A model generated the notes under the pieces. That model searched no databases. It saw only the letters and a list, made by a program, of their open reading frames with translations, and had not been told where the DNA came from. The position numbers were made by a program, and so were the translations under genes. DNA of 64,000 nt from positions 14,373 to 78,372 of the forward strand of contig JBDNZS010000007.1 in assembly GCA_047722935.1 (NCBI GenBank), written 5' to 3'. The stretch's first letter is position 1; the number at the start of each line of letters is the position of its first letter. The stretch is from Ethanoligenens sp047722935 (GTDB lineage Bacteria; Bacillota; Clostridia; Oscillospirales; Ethanoligenentaceae). Shown here in pieces: positions 33,619 to 43,977 of this stretch.

Positions 33619-34638
33619 ATGACAGATAATACGACCATCAAAGATGTGGCAAAACACGCTGGTGTATCCATTGCTACGGTCTCCCGTGTGTTAAACAACC
33701 TGGGCGGGTATTCACAGGTTACCGAACAGACAGTCCTGCAGGCGATACGTGAGTTAAACTATCATCAAAACACACTCGCCCGCAGTTTGAAGACACAGCA
33801 TTCCAATCTATTGGGTTTTTTGCTGCCTGTAGCCGTGACCACCTCACTCGATCGCATTCTTTACGCATTTGAAAAGGAGGCCGGAGAGGCTGGCTATCAA
33901 GTGCTTGTCTGCCATTCCGACGAAACACCTGCGGATATTGTCAAACACATTCACATGCTCTCTCGTTTCCAGATAGACGGCTTTGTCTTTTGCGGACATC
34001 AGCCCGGGGATGAATTCGAAAAAGAATTTAGAAACAGCAACACGCCTTGTGTGCTGATCAATAGTTATCCCACAGGAAATACCATCCCTTACTTGCGAGT
34101 GGACGACTATGCCGCCGCATATGCATCTGCTGATTATATTTGTAAAAAGGGGCACCACCACATTGCCCTGCTACCCGGTCCGAAAGAAGATGCCACCGCC
34201 GGTTTGGCACGGCTTCGCGGCTACCAGCAGGCAATTGCCGACCACGGGCTTGTTCTTCAAGACGACTTGATCTTCTATGGCGACTTCAGCTACCATGGCA
34301 CACTGGATGCCGCCCGCAGGCTGGTACAGCAAAAAGACAGATTCACGGCGGTTCTCGCCGCGTCTGATGACATGGCACTGGCGGTGTTGTCACAGGCCTA
34401 TGCACACCAGGTGCGGGTACCGGACGATTTCTCTGTTGTAGGTTATGACAATGTGCTGGCGGCCGAAATGGCCATTCCACCGCTCACTACGCTCGCACAG
34501 CCATTTGAGGAAATGGGACGTCAGGCGGTGCAGATGTTGCTTGGTCAAATGCGCACCGGCAAAAAACCCAAGCGAAGGTTGATGCCGTTTAAGATCATTG
34601 AACGCTGTTCGGTGATGGATATCAACCAGCATGCATGA
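33619..34638 (+). CDS. LacI family transcriptional regulator of the alpha-glucoside regulon
   Basis: 339 residues. DNA-binding domain TTIKDVAKHAGVSIATVSRVLNNLGG, then a sugar-binding core (LLGFLLPVAVTTSLDRILYAFEKEAGEAGYQVL ... DDFSVVGYDNVLAAEMAIPPLTT split across the fold). GAGGTGG precedes the ATG at 33619. It heads the operon with two GH13 genes and is divergent from the ABC importer; three GTAAACGTTTAC palindromes between them are its likely sites. Effector presumably an alpha-glucoside or derived phosphate ester. Confidence 0.92.
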   Translation: MTDNTTIKDVAKHAGVSIATVSRVLNNLGGYSQVTEQTVLQAIRELNYHQNTLARSLKTQHSNLLGFLLPVAVTTSLDRILYAFEKEAGEAGYQVLVCHSDETPADIVKHIHMLSRFQIDGFVFCGHQPGDEFEKEFRNSNTPCVLINSYPTGNTIPYLRVDDYAAAYASADYICKKGHHHIALLPGPKEDATAGLARLRGYQQAIADHGLVLQDDLIFYGDFSYHGTLDAARRLVQQKDRFTAVLAASDDMALAVLSQAYAHQVRVPDDFSVVGYDNVLAAEMAIPPLTTLAQPFEEMGRQAVQMLLGQMRTGKKPKRRLMPFKIIERCSVMDINQHA

Positions 34639-34727
34639 CCAATCTGTTTTGCGGTTCACAAAATACGAATTCCCTTTCATGATCCAAGTTCGTCCAAACC
34701 ATTCTTTTATTTAATGAGGTGCTTTAC

Positions 34728-36395
34728 ATGGAAAAAACATGGTGGAAAGAATCTGTCGTTTATCAAATATATCCGCGCAGCTTCCAGGATTCCAACGGGG
34801 ATGGTGTGGGGGATCTGCCCGGCATCACCAGCCGCCTTGGCTACATCAAAAAGCTGGGCGTTGACGTAGTATGGCTCTGCCCAATCTACAAGTCACCAAA
34901 CGATGACAATGGGTACGACATCAGTGACTACCGCGCTGTCATGAAAGAATTTGGCACTTTGGCAGACTTTGAGACGCTGCTGCATACCGCACATGATCTT
35001 GGTTTGAAGATCGTGATGGATCTGGTTGTCAATCATACATCCGATGAGCACGCATGGTTTGCGGAAAGCCGCCAATCAAAAGACAATGCATACAGCGATT
35101 TCTACATCTGGCGTGATGGTAAAGACGGCAAAGAACCAAACAACTGGGGCAGTTATTTTTCTGGCTCCGCTTGGCAATACGATGAGAAGCGCGAACAGTA
35201 TTACTTGCACTTTTTCTCCAAAAAACAGCCTGACCTCAATTGGGATAACCCGGATGTACGCACATCCATCTTTGACATGATGACTTGGTGGCTGCAAAAA
35301 GGCATTGACGGTTTCCGCATGGATGTCATCAGCATGATCTCCAAGCAACCGGAACTACCGGACGGCAAGGTATCTCCGGGCGCTATATACGGTGACGGTT
35401 CGGTGTTCACCAATAACGGCCCGCATGCGCATGAGTATCTGCACGAAATGAACCAAAAGGTCCTTTCCAAGTTTGACATCATGACCGTTGGAGAAACACC
35501 GGGCGTGACGGTAGATGAGGCTAAAAAATACGCCGGCCTCCATAGCAGTGAACTGAACATGGTTTTCCAGTTTGAGCATGTGGATGCACATGGCCCCTAC
35601 GGCAAGTGGAACGACGACGCGCTCGACCTGCCAAGGCTCAAGGAAATCATGACCCGTTGGCAGACTGGCCTGGACGGAGTGGCGTGGAACAGCCTGTTTT
35701 GGGATAACCACGACCAGCCACGCGCTGTTTCCCGCTTTGGAAACGACAGTCCTGCGTGGCGTGAACGGTCAGCCAAAATGATTGCGACCTGCCTGCATAT
35801 GATGCAGGGCACGCCCTACATCTATCAGGGTGAGGAACTGGGCATGACCAATGTGCCCTTTGCTTCGCTCGAAGATTACCGAGATATCGAAACGTTAAAC
35901 GCTTATGACGAACTGGTGCACAAGCGCGGTGTGGCACATGAACAGATGATGCGGTATTTGCACTGCATCAGCCGCGACAATGCGCGCACCCCCATGCAGT
36001 GGGACAACAGTGCAAATGCCGGTTTCACCACCGGTACGCCTTGGATCGGCGTCAATCCCAACTACACCGAAATCAACGCCAAGGCGCAAGAGGATGACCC
36101 GGACTCTGTTTTCTCCTACTACCACAGGCTGATTGAGCTGCGGCATACCCACGGCATCATCGTGTACGGTTCGTTTGTGCCTTGGCTTGAACAAGACGCA
36201 CATATCTTTGCCTACCAGCGCGTATTGGACGGGCAACGTCTGCTGGTGCTGTGCAATTTTTCAGACCAGACGCTTTCCGCCCCACTGCCGGCTGCATGCA
36301 CCGGGACACCCAAACAACTTATTGGAAACTATGCTGACACCATTCCCACAGACCAACTGCGGCCTTATGAGGCGCGCGTCTATTTATATCAGTAA
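34728..36395 (+). CDS. GH13 oligo-1,6-glucosidase (isomaltase-like)
   Basis: 555 residues, cytoplasmic. N-terminal TIM barrel with VVYQIYPRSFQDSNGDGVGDL, nucleophile Asp199 in GFRMDVIS, acid/base Glu256 in VGETPG and transition-state Asp in FWDNHDQPR. The residue after the nucleophile is Val200; in this family Val at that position is associated with alpha-1,6 (isomaltose) specificity and Ala/Thr with alpha-1,4. The ATG at 34728 follows TGAGGTG. Second gene of the LacI-led operon; sister gene 42 bp downstream. Confidence 0.93.
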   Translation: MEKTWWKESVVYQIYPRSFQDSNGDGVGDLPGITSRLGYIKKLGVDVVWLCPIYKSPNDDNGYDISDYRAVMKEFGTLADFETLLHTAHDLGLKIVMDLVVNHTSDEHAWFAESRQSKDNAYSDFYIWRDGKDGKEPNNWGSYFSGSAWQYDEKREQYYLHFFSKKQPDLNWDNPDVRTSIFDMMTWWLQKGIDGFRMDVISMISKQPELPDGKVSPGAIYGDGSVFTNNGPHAHEYLHEMNQKVLSKFDIMTVGETPGVTVDEAKKYAGLHSSELNMVFQFEHVDAHGPYGKWNDDALDLPRLKEIMTRWQTGLDGVAWNSLFWDNHDQPRAVSRFGNDSPAWRERSAKMIATCLHMMQGTPYIYQGEELGMTNVPFASLEDYRDIETLNAYDELVHKRGVAHEQMMRYLHCISRDNARTPMQWDNSANAGFTTGTPWIGVNPNYTEINAKAQEDDPDSVFSYYHRLIELRHTHGIIVYGSFVPWLEQDAHIFAYQRVLDGQRLLVLCNFSDQTLSAPLPAACTGTPKQLIGNYADTIPTDQLRPYEARVYLYQ

Positions 36396-36437
36396 AAACA
36401 GCCGCCCTTAAAATACAAAAATGCGAGGAAAAATGCC

Positions 36438-38105
36438 ATGCAAAAAAAATGGTGGCAAAGCGCCATTGCTTATCAAATCTATCCCAAAAGTTTTCTGGAC
36501 ACCAACGGCGACGGCATCGGGGACTTGGGGGGCATTTTACAAAAGCTCGACTACATCGCATCCCTTGGTGTAAATGTAATCTGGCTCAGCCCGGTCTTCC
36601 AATCCCCTATGGTAGATAATGGTTACGACATTTCGGACTATCGCCATATCGACCCGATGTTCGGTACAGACGAAGAAATGGAATATCTGATCGAGCAGGC
36701 GGATAAACGCGGCATCAAGATTCTCATGGACTTGGTAGTCAACCACACTTCGGATCAGCACCCTTGGTTTCAAGAAGCACTGCGCGACCCGCACAGCAAG
36801 TATGCGGATTATTACCTTTTCCGTGAAACAGACGATGGGAATCCCCCCAATAATCTTCGCAATTATTTTTCCACCCCGGCCTGGACACGCGTACCGCACA
36901 CCAACCGCTGGTATTTTCACGCCTTTGCGCCAGAGCAGCCCGACCTCAATTGGGATAATCCCGCCGTGCGCAAGGAAATTGCCGATATGGTCAACTGGTG
37001 GCTGGACAAAGGACTTGGCGGGTTTCGCATTGACGCGATCAGTAATATCAAAAAATCACCTCTGGCGCTTTCACGGCAAACATTTGAAGCAGATGCGCCC
37101 GACGGAACAGTGCTCGCCAAGGATTGGGTAGCCAACCAGCCAGGCATAGAAGTCTTTCTTGAGGAACTGGCGGCACGCACGTTTCGCCCGCACAACAGCA
37201 TGACAGTAGCTGAAGCCGATGTTCCTCCGGAACTATTAGAAGCCTTTATCGGCCCGGAAGGCGCTTTCTCCATGACATTTGATTTCACTTATGCCGACAT
37301 TGACATTCGTGATATCCCGCCTTATGCCGCGCCAACGTTTACTGTGGCAGACTTGCGGGCAGCCATTTTCCACAGTCAGCTGCATGCACAGAAAATTGGC
37401 GGCTGGTCAGCGCCTTTTCTGGAAAATCACGATCAGCCCCGTTCATTGGACAAATACATTCCGCAGAATGACATTGGTTACGCGAGCGCGACCATGTTGG
37501 CCACGCTGTTGCTAACGCTCAAAGGCACACCGTTTATTTATCAAGGTGAGGAGTTGGGCATGACCAATTGCCCCATGACGCTTGATGAATATGACGATCT
37601 GTCTGTATATGCGCAAAATGAACAAGGCTTAAAATGGGGATTTTCGGCCGAATGGATGCTTGCCTATTTCAACCGCCGCAGCCGCGACAATGCCCGCACC
37701 CCTTTCCAATGGAACAGCGGCCCAAATGCGGGGTTTACCACCGGAAAACCATGGCTGAAGGTCAATCCAAACTATACGAAAATCAATGCGAAACAACAAA
37801 TTGACGACCCGGCATCCGTACTCAACTTCTACAAACGGCTGCTGGCGCTTCGTCGGGGATCCACAGTGTCCGACATCCTCACATACGGCAATTTTGAGCC
37901 ATTGGACTGCATCGGTAACATCATCGCCTACCGCCGTACATATGAGAACCATTCTGTACTGATTTTACTCAACTTCGGCGGGAAGCCTGTTGATTTCAAG
38001 TTGCCTCAGCAAAAGGAACTGCTTGTCAATTTTGACAGTTTGGAATGGCATGACGGTCTGGTAACCCTGATGCCCTATCAGGCAGCCTTGTTAGATGAGG
38101 CCTAA
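36438..38105 (+). CDS. GH13 alpha-glucosidase (alpha-1,4-type by key residue)
   Basis: 555 residues, a paralogue of the preceding gene and identical in length. Nucleophile Asp199 in GFRIDAIS, acid/base Glu in MTVAEADVPPE, and FLENHDQPRS carrying the third acidic residue. Position 200 is Ala, which in this family accompanies alpha-1,4-glucosidase activity, so it may cleave maltose-type bonds while its neighbour cleaves isomaltose-type bonds. GCGAGGA precedes the ATG. A strong terminator follows at 38122. Confidence 0.92.
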   Translation: MQKKWWQSAIAYQIYPKSFLDTNGDGIGDLGGILQKLDYIASLGVNVIWLSPVFQSPMVDNGYDISDYRHIDPMFGTDEEMEYLIEQADKRGIKILMDLVVNHTSDQHPWFQEALRDPHSKYADYYLFRETDDGNPPNNLRNYFSTPAWTRVPHTNRWYFHAFAPEQPDLNWDNPAVRKEIADMVNWWLDKGLGGFRIDAISNIKKSPLALSRQTFEADAPDGTVLAKDWVANQPGIEVFLEELAARTFRPHNSMTVAEADVPPELLEAFIGPEGAFSMTFDFTYADIDIRDIPPYAAPTFTVADLRAAIFHSQLHAQKIGGWSAPFLENHDQPRSLDKYIPQNDIGYASATMLATLLLTLKGTPFIYQGEELGMTNCPMTLDEYDDLSVYAQNEQGLKWGFSAEWMLAYFNRRSRDNARTPFQWNSGPNAGFTTGKPWLKVNPNYTKINAKQQIDDPASVLNFYKRLLALRRGSTVSDILTYGNFEPLDCIGNIIAYRRTYENHSVLILLNFGGKPVDFKLPQQKELLVNFDSLEWHDGLVTLMPYQAALLDEA

Positions 38106-38121
38106 GCAAAAATAGGCAGAT

Positions 38122-38153
38122 AAAAAGGATACCGCTATGCGGTATCCTTTTTT
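38122..38153 (+). terminator. Strong terminator after the GH13 operon
   Basis: AAAGGATACCGC and GCGGTATCCTTT form a perfect 12-bp stem with a TAT loop and trailing Ts. Confidence 0.88.
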
Positions 38154-38178
38154 GCGCAGTGAAAACAATAGCTGCCAC

Positions 38179-38220
38179 GAACAAAGAGTACAGCCACTTT
38201 AGCGGCTGTACTCTTTGTTC
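38179..38220. terminator. 17-bp perfect inverted repeat, terminator of the pyruvate carboxylase gene
   Basis: Arms at 38179-38195 and 38204-38220 are exact reverse complements with an 8-base loop. It lies 16 bp after the pyc stop on the minus strand. Confidence 0.65.
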
Positions 38221-38236
38221 GTATAACCGGATTTCT

Positions 38237-41200
38237 TTATTCTTTCATGGTAAAAAGCAGTTCCCCAGCTTCAACCGGTTTGCCTTCTGTGATAAATACT
38301 TTGTCGATTAGGCCGTCCATATTAGACACCACGCTGGTCTCCATTTTCATTGCTTCGATGATCGCAAGCACTTGGTTTTTCTTAACTTCCTCGCCGGCTT
38401 TCACCAACACTTTGCTGACAGCCCCGGGGATGCTTGCACCAATTTGAGCCTGATCGTCCGTATCCGCCATCGTGACGCTCGACTGGGCCACTTTGGCATT
38501 GTTCCGCACGGCCACCTCGCGGCGGGCGCCGTTGAGTTCAAAAACCACGTTCTGCGTGCCGTCGCTGTTCATTTCGCCCAGCCCGACATACTTAATGATC
38601 AGCATTTTTCCTTCTTCAATGGAGAGTTCCGTCATTTCGCCGGGTTCCATCCCCATGAAGAAAACATGACTTTCCATGCGGCTGATATCGCCGTATTCCT
38701 GGCGGCGCTTACAGTAATCCTCCAGCACCTTCGGATACAGGCACCAGCTCACCAGATCCTGCATGGAGGGATTCGGCTCATATTTGATGATATTCTGTTT
38801 CACTTGGTCAAAATCCACCGGTTCAAGCAGTTCACCGGGCCGGCAGGTAATTGGTTTTTCACCTTTCAGAACGACTTCTTGAAGATCCTCCGGGAAGCCC
38901 CACGCCGGCTGTCCAATCATTCCTTTGAAATAAGACACTACTGAATCGGGGAATGTAAGCCGTTTACCCCGTTCCACAATATTGTCTGCCGTCAAGTCGT
39001 TCTGCACCATGAAGATAGACAGGTCGCCCACAACCTTGGACGAGGGTGTGACCTTGACGATGTCGCCCAGAATATTATTGGCCTCTTTATATTTTGTCTT
39101 GACTTCCTCAAACCGCGTCCCCAACCCGATGCTTTCAACCTGATTTTTGAGGTTGGTCAGCTGTCCGCCGGGTATTTCATATTTGTAGATATCCGTATCG
39201 GGGTAATTGCGCCCGGTTTCAAACATATAGTAACTTTTGCGCACATCATGCCAGTAGTCCTTGAGAGGCTCCAGTTTGTCAAGATTCAGCCCGGTATCAC
39301 GTTCCTGCCGCTCGAGCGCCGCGACAATCGCGTTCATCGACGGCTGGCTAGTGAGCGAGGACATGCTCGCAATAGCGGTATCTACAACATCCACACCCGC
39401 CTCAGCTGCCATCAGCAAGGTGGCAACCTGATTGCCGCTGGTGTCATGCGTGTGCAGCTGCACGGGAATACCGATTTCACTTTTCAGCGCGGAGACCAAT
39501 TGACGAGCGGCATACGGTTTAAGCAGCCCCGACATATCCTTGATGCAAAGGATGTGTGCGCCGCGTTTTTCCAACTCTTTGGCCATGCGGACGTAATAAT
39601 CCAGCGTATATTTCTTTTGGCGTGGGTCCAGTATATCCCCGGTATAGCAAATGGTTCCTTCGGCCACCTTGCCGCACTTGATAACTTCATCAAGTGCGAT
39701 CTCCATACCCGGAAGCCAGTTGAGCGAATCGAATATTCTAAAAATATCAATGCCGCCCTTAGCCGCTTCCCGGATAAATTCGCGGATGAGATTATCCGGA
39801 TAGTTGGTATATCCCACGGCATTGGAACCGCGCAGAAGCATCTGAAACGGGATGTTGGGAATGCGTTCACGCAATTGACGCAGGCGCTCCCACGGTGATT
39901 CATGGAGGAATCGATAGGCAACGTCAAATGTCGCGCCGCCCCACATTTCCACAGAAAACAAATCCGACAGCGCATGGGACATGGGCTGTGCGATATTGAC
40001 CATATCCCTTGTGCGCATCCGGGTCGCCAGCAAGGACTGATGTGCGTCACGAAGCGTTGTATCGCAAATCAGCAGTTTTTTCTGGTCAAGCACATATTTT
40101 TTGAAACCTTCCGGTCCCTCACGATCCAGTAGTTGCTTCAGACCTTTTGGCGGCTCTTCTGCCAAAACGGACGGAATGCGGGGTTTATCACAGGGCCTTT
40201 TGAGTTCTTTCTTTTCGTTAACAATTAAAGCACCGATGTATTTCAGCAGCTTGGTCGCCCGGTTCTTCGGGTCCTCAAACTCAAAGAGTTCCGGGGTTTC
40301 GTCAATAAATTTGGTATGACATTTACCCGTTTTGAAAACCGGATGACTCAAAATGTTGCACAGAAAACCCATGTTGGTTTTTACGCCATGGATATGAATC
40401 TCGGTAATGGCGCGAAGCGCTTTACGGATGGTGTTCTCAAAGGTTCTGTCATATGTCGTGATTTTCACAAGCAGGCTGTCGTAATAGGGAGAGACTTCGG
40501 CGCCCGCAAAAGCATTCCCGGCGTCCAGACGAACCCCAAACCCGCCGCCGCTGCGATAGGTGGTGATTTTTCCCGAATCGGGTGCAAAATTATTCCGTGG
40601 ATCTTCCGTCGTAACCCTGGATTGGATGGCGTAACCGCTCATTTTCACGGAATCCTGTGACGCAATGCCGATCTCTGGGGAAGAAAGCGGAAAACCCTGC
40701 GCAATTAGAATCTGCGCCCGGACAAGGTCGATACCCGTAATCATCTCCGTGACGGTATGCTCGACCTGAATACGCGGGTTCATTTCAATAAAATAGTGCT
40801 TTCCAGTTTGATCCACCAAAAATTCTACGGTTCCGGCATTGACATAATGGGCTGTCTTTGCAATCTTGACAGCATCCTCATAGAGCCTTTGGCGTGTCTC
40901 GTCCGAAATCGAGAAGGCCGGGGCAAACTCGATCACTTTCTGATAGCGCCTTTGCAGCGAACAGTCCCGTTCAAAAAGATGCACGATATTGCCATATTCG
41001 TCGGCAAGAATCTGCACCTCAATATGTTTTGGGTTGACCAGAAACTTCTCCATGAAAATGGAATCGTCCCCGAATGCCTTTTCAGCCTCGCTGCGGACCA
41101 TATCGAGCGCAATACCCATCTCCCCGGCATTGTCGACCCGGCGCATCCCGCGCCCACCGCCGCCTGCCGCCGCTTTCAGCAACACCGGATAACCGTAGCT

Positions 41201-41662
41201 GTCCGCCCGCTGCAAAGCGTCCGCAAGGTCTACGATCTTCTCGGTGCTTCCCGGAACAACTGGCACATCACAGCTGGCCGCAAGGGCTTTTGCATTGAGT
41301 TTGCTGCCCATTTTTGCAAGCACGTCAGACGGAGGACCGATGAAAACAATGCCGTTTTCCTCGCAGGCTTTGGCAAAATCGGCATTTTCAGAAAGGAACC
41401 CATATCCCGGATGAATGGCGTCCGCCCCCTTGCGCTTGGCAAGGTTGATGATGTAATTGATGTCCAGATACGCGGCGAGCGGGCTTTTGTTCTCATCGAG
41501 CATATAAGCCTCGTCCGCTTTGGTTCGGAACAGATTGAAGACATCCTCTTTTGAGTAGATGGCCACTGTCCTAAGATCCATGTCGTAACATGCCCTGAAA
41601 ATACGAATGGCAATTTCGCCGCGGTTCGCGACCAAAACCTTTTCAATTCTTCTTTGAATCAT
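38237..41662 (-). CDS. pyc: Pyruvate carboxylase
   Basis: 1141 residues, full length. Makes oxaloacetate from pyruvate, bicarbonate and ATP (anaplerosis). Domains: biotin carboxylase (~1-450; KVLVANRGEIAIRIFRAC, AAGGGGRGMRRV, EMNPRIQVEHTVTE), carboxyltransferase (~530-800; LLICDTTLRDAHQSLLATRMR, metal-binding HTHDT), allosteric linker, and the biotinyl domain with Lys1106 in IEAMKMETS. Of several in-frame starts (41692, 41665, 41662) I use the last, six bases from GGAG. Single-gene transcript from a consensus promoter at 41947-41975. Confidence 0.96.
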   Translation of the reverse strand: MIQRRIEKVLVANRGEIAIRIFRACYDMDLRTVAIYSKEDVFNLFRTKADEAYMLDENKSPLAAYLDINYIINLAKRKGADAIHPGYGFLSENADFAKACEENGIVFIGPPSDVLAKMGSKLNAKALAASCDVPVVPGSTEKIVDLADALQRADSYGYPVLLKAAAGGGGRGMRRVDNAGEMGIALDMVRSEAEKAFGDDSIFMEKFLVNPKHIEVQILADEYGNIVHLFERDCSLQRRYQKVIEFAPAFSISDETRQRLYEDAVKIAKTAHYVNAGTVEFLVDQTGKHYFIEMNPRIQVEHTVTEMITGIDLVRAQILIAQGFPLSSPEIGIASQDSVKMSGYAIQSRVTTEDPRNNFAPDSGKITTYRSGGGFGVRLDAGNAFAGAEVSPYYDSLLVKITTYDRTFENTIRKALRAITEIHIHGVKTNMGFLCNILSHPVFKTGKCHTKFIDETPELFEFEDPKNRATKLLKYIGALIVNEKKELKRPCDKPRIPSVLAEEPPKGLKQLLDREGPEGFKKYVLDQKKLLICDTTLRDAHQSLLATRMRTRDMVNIAQPMSHALSDLFSVEMWGGATFDVAYRFLHESPWERLRQLRERIPNIPFQMLLRGSNAVGYTNYPDNLIREFIREAAKGGIDIFRIFDSLNWLPGMEIALDEVIKCGKVAEGTICYTGDILDPRQKKYTLDYYVRMAKELEKRGAHILCIKDMSGLLKPYAARQLVSALKSEIGIPVQLHTHDTSGNQVATLLMAAEAGVDVVDTAIASMSSLTSQPSMNAIVAALERQERDTGLNLDKLEPLKDYWHDVRKSYYMFETGRNYPDTDIYKYEIPGGQLTNLKNQVESIGLGTRFEEVKTKYKEANNILGDIVKVTPSSKVVGDLSIFMVQNDLTADNIVERGKRLTFPDSVVSYFKGMIGQPAWGFPEDLQEVVLKGEKPITCRPGELLEPVDFDQVKQNIIKYEPNPSMQDLVSWCLYPKVLEDYCKRRQEYGDISRMESHVFFMGMEPGEMTELSIEEGKMLIIKYVGLGEMNSDGTQNVVFELNGARREVAVRNNAKVAQSSVTMADTDDQAQIGASIPGAVSKVLVKAGEEVKKNQVLAIIEAMKMETSVVSNMDGLIDKVFITEGKPVEAGELLFTMKE

Positions 41663-41946
41663 CATATACTCCATTCTGGCTTTTGCAACCATGCGCTCCG
41701 TTTGATATCGCAGTTAGAAAACCACTGGGAACCTGCCTATGTACAACAACTCATGTACTTGCGACCGGCATGGTTTTCTTTCCTGAAAGCCCGTTTCCAA
41801 ACTCAAAAAACCGAATTTGTTGCATTATAACTGATGCTAGATTGCATTTTTACGTCTGATTGCGTATAACGACCCAACATCGCCACAAAAATCAACAACA
41901 AGGCTTATACAGCGCATTTTCGCCTGTAACGGGTTAAGCAATATTT

Positions 41947-41975
41947 ATTATACCCCCTGCTGTTTCCTCTGTCAA
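41947..41975 (-). promoter_or_regulatory. Perfect-consensus sigma-A promoter for pyc
   Basis: On the minus strand TTGACA (41975-41970), exactly 17 bp, TATAAT (41952-41947). The transcript would start near 41940, leaving a ~280-nt leader with no recognised element. The gene-free region 41663-42222 otherwise holds AT-rich sequence and the hydrogenase terminator. Confidence 0.85.
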
Positions 41976-42150
41976 CGATGTTTGAAATTTTACATAAATG
42001 CAATTAAATAATTTCAAAAATGCATTTCGAGTTTTTGCACCAAATGCAAACCGGAGATCAAATATACAATACCCCACGAGTTAGGATTTACCAAAATGAT
42101 AGCGCATTGTTCCACTGATTTTTAACCATCTGCTGATACGATGCCGTGCA

Positions 42151-42193
42151 CAAAAACAACGCCATCAGGCAGGATTTTCTGCTTGATGGCGTT
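42151..42193 (-). terminator. Terminator of the hydrogenase operon
   Basis: AACGCCATCA pairs with TGATGGCGTT and the inner GCAG pairs with CTGC; on the minus strand the stem is followed by GTTTTTG. Confidence 0.75.
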
Positions 42194-42222
42194 AAACGCA
42201 ATGGATTTCTATAGTTCCCGTT

Positions 42223-43977
42223 CTATTTTTCAGAGATGTTCGGAGAGGACCCTATAGGCATCTCCCATGTGTCATGTTTGGTATGCAGCAGCTCATGCGC
42301 ACGCTTTGCGAGCGGTTTTTTCAAATACGCATCGTAAACCTGCACAATTGACGGGTTTTCATGAGAGAATCGCAAATGGTTTACCCGATCCAATCCATAA
42401 AGCGACGCGGCGCGTACTTCCCCGCGCTCCTGCCCTTCTCCAATTGGCTGTCCCCCACCGCCGGCGCAGCCGCCGGGACATGCCATGATCTCTACAAAAT
42501 CGTAGGATACCCTGCCCGTTTGCAGCGCCTCCAGCAGTTTGCGGGTGTTCCCCAAACCGCTGGCAACGGCAACTTTCAACGGAGTGCCCGCAATCGTAAA
42601 TGTGGCTTCTTTCCAACCGTCCATGCCACGCACCGCACGAAACGCGTCGGGTTCCGGGTTTTCCCCGGTAGCCAAATAACAGGCAGTGCGCAGAGCAGCT
42701 TCCATGACGCCGCCCGTGGCGCCGAAAATGACACCTGCACCGCTCCCCACACCCAGCGGCAAATCAAAATCGCTTTCCGGCAATTCTTCCGCGCGGATAT
42801 GTTCTGCCCGAATCATACGGTCAACCTCACGCGTGGTCAGCACGATATCCACATCCTGCCCCGCCCCGGCTGCATCCATCGTGGGCAGCGTGCATTCCTG
42901 TTTTTTTGCCAAACACGGCATGATGGAAATAGAGCAGATGCGCGAGGGCTCCACATGCAGCAAATCGGCGTAATAGCTTTTGGCAATTGCGCCAAACATT
43001 TGCTGCGGGGACTTGGAAGTGGAAAGTTGGCCCACCATATCCGGGTACTGGGACTTTACAAAGCGCACCCAGCCCGGGCAACAGGATGTAAACATCGGAA
43101 ACGGTTCATTTTCCTTATTTTTCAGTTTTTCGAGGAATTCACTGGCCTCCTCCATGATGGTGAGATCGGCGCCGAATGTGGTGTCGAAGATATACTTAAA
43201 CCCCATTTCCCGTAAAGCGGCGACCAGACGCTTGGCAGTCGCTTTCTCGCGCGGCAGTCCCAAGGACTCCCCCCACGCCGCGCGGACAGCGGGTGCAATC
43301 TGCACCACGGTGATTTTTTCGGGGTCGGCAAGGGCGGCAAAGGCTTTGTCCGTATCATCCCGCTCACGCAAAGCTCCCACCGGGCAGTGCGTGATACATT
43401 GCCCGCACAGTGCGCAGTCGGACTCCTCAATTGTGCGGTTGCCGGAAACATCCACCGTAGTGCGGGAACCTGTATTGGCGACGTCCCAGATATGTACACT
43501 CTGTATTTTATCACAGACTTGAATACAGCGCATACATTTGATACATTTGGAAAAATCGCGGATTAACGGAAAATCGGCGTTCCATTTGGAAACCGGCAAT
43601 GTGCGCCGGTACGGCAGATCCAAAATGCCCAAATCGTTGGATAACGTCTGCAAATGGCAGTTACCGCTGCGCACACAACTCGCACAATAACTGTCGTGCT
43701 GCGACAAAATCAACTCCACATTGGTGCGCCGCGCCTCACGTACACGCGGGCTGTTCGTATGGATGACCATGCCTTCGCTCACCCGGTTTTCGCAGGCCGT
43801 CACCAGTTTGTCAATCCCTTGTATTTCCACCACACAGACCCTACACGCACCGATTTCATTGATTCCTTTTAGATAGCACAGCGTGGGAATATGGATATCG
43901 GCGGAAGATGCGGCCTCCAGAATGGTATCTCCCTCACTGGCCTGAACAGCAATCCCATTGATCGTAACATTTACCAT
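42223..43977 (-). CDS. [FeFe] hydrogenase catalytic subunit with NuoG-like N-terminus
   Basis: 584 residues. Reduces protons to H2 (or the reverse). N-terminal 2Fe-2S domain (CYLKGINEIGACRVCVVEI), His-ligated 4Fe-4S motif (HDSYCASCVRSGNC), two ferredoxin clusters (CIKCMRCIQVC; CALCGQCITHCP), then the H-cluster domain with TSCCPGW (Cys299/300), MPCLAKKQE (Cys355) and ACPGGCAGGGG (Cys500/504). All H-cluster cysteines are intact. The ATG overlaps the upstream flavoprotein gene by 7 bp with GGGAGG upstream, so the pair is coupled. No hydEFG maturation genes are in the window. Confidence 0.96.
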   Translation of the reverse strand: MVNVTINGIAVQASEGDTILEAASSADIHIPTLCYLKGINEIGACRVCVVEIQGIDKLVTACENRVSEGMVIHTNSPRVREARRTNVELILSQHDSYCASCVRSGNCHLQTLSNDLGILDLPYRRTLPVSKWNADFPLIRDFSKCIKCMRCIQVCDKIQSVHIWDVANTGSRTTVDVSGNRTIEESDCALCGQCITHCPVGALRERDDTDKAFAALADPEKITVVQIAPAVRAAWGESLGLPREKATAKRLVAALREMGFKYIFDTTFGADLTIMEEASEFLEKLKNKENEPFPMFTSCCPGWVRFVKSQYPDMVGQLSTSKSPQQMFGAIAKSYYADLLHVEPSRICSISIMPCLAKKQECTLPTMDAAGAGQDVDIVLTTREVDRMIRAEHIRAEELPESDFDLPLGVGSGAGVIFGATGGVMEAALRTACYLATGENPEPDAFRAVRGMDGWKEATFTIAGTPLKVAVASGLGNTRKLLEALQTGRVSYDFVEIMACPGGCAGGGGQPIGEGQERGEVRAASLYGLDRVNHLRFSHENPSIVQVYDAYLKKPLAKRAHELLHTKHDTWEMPIGSSPNISEK

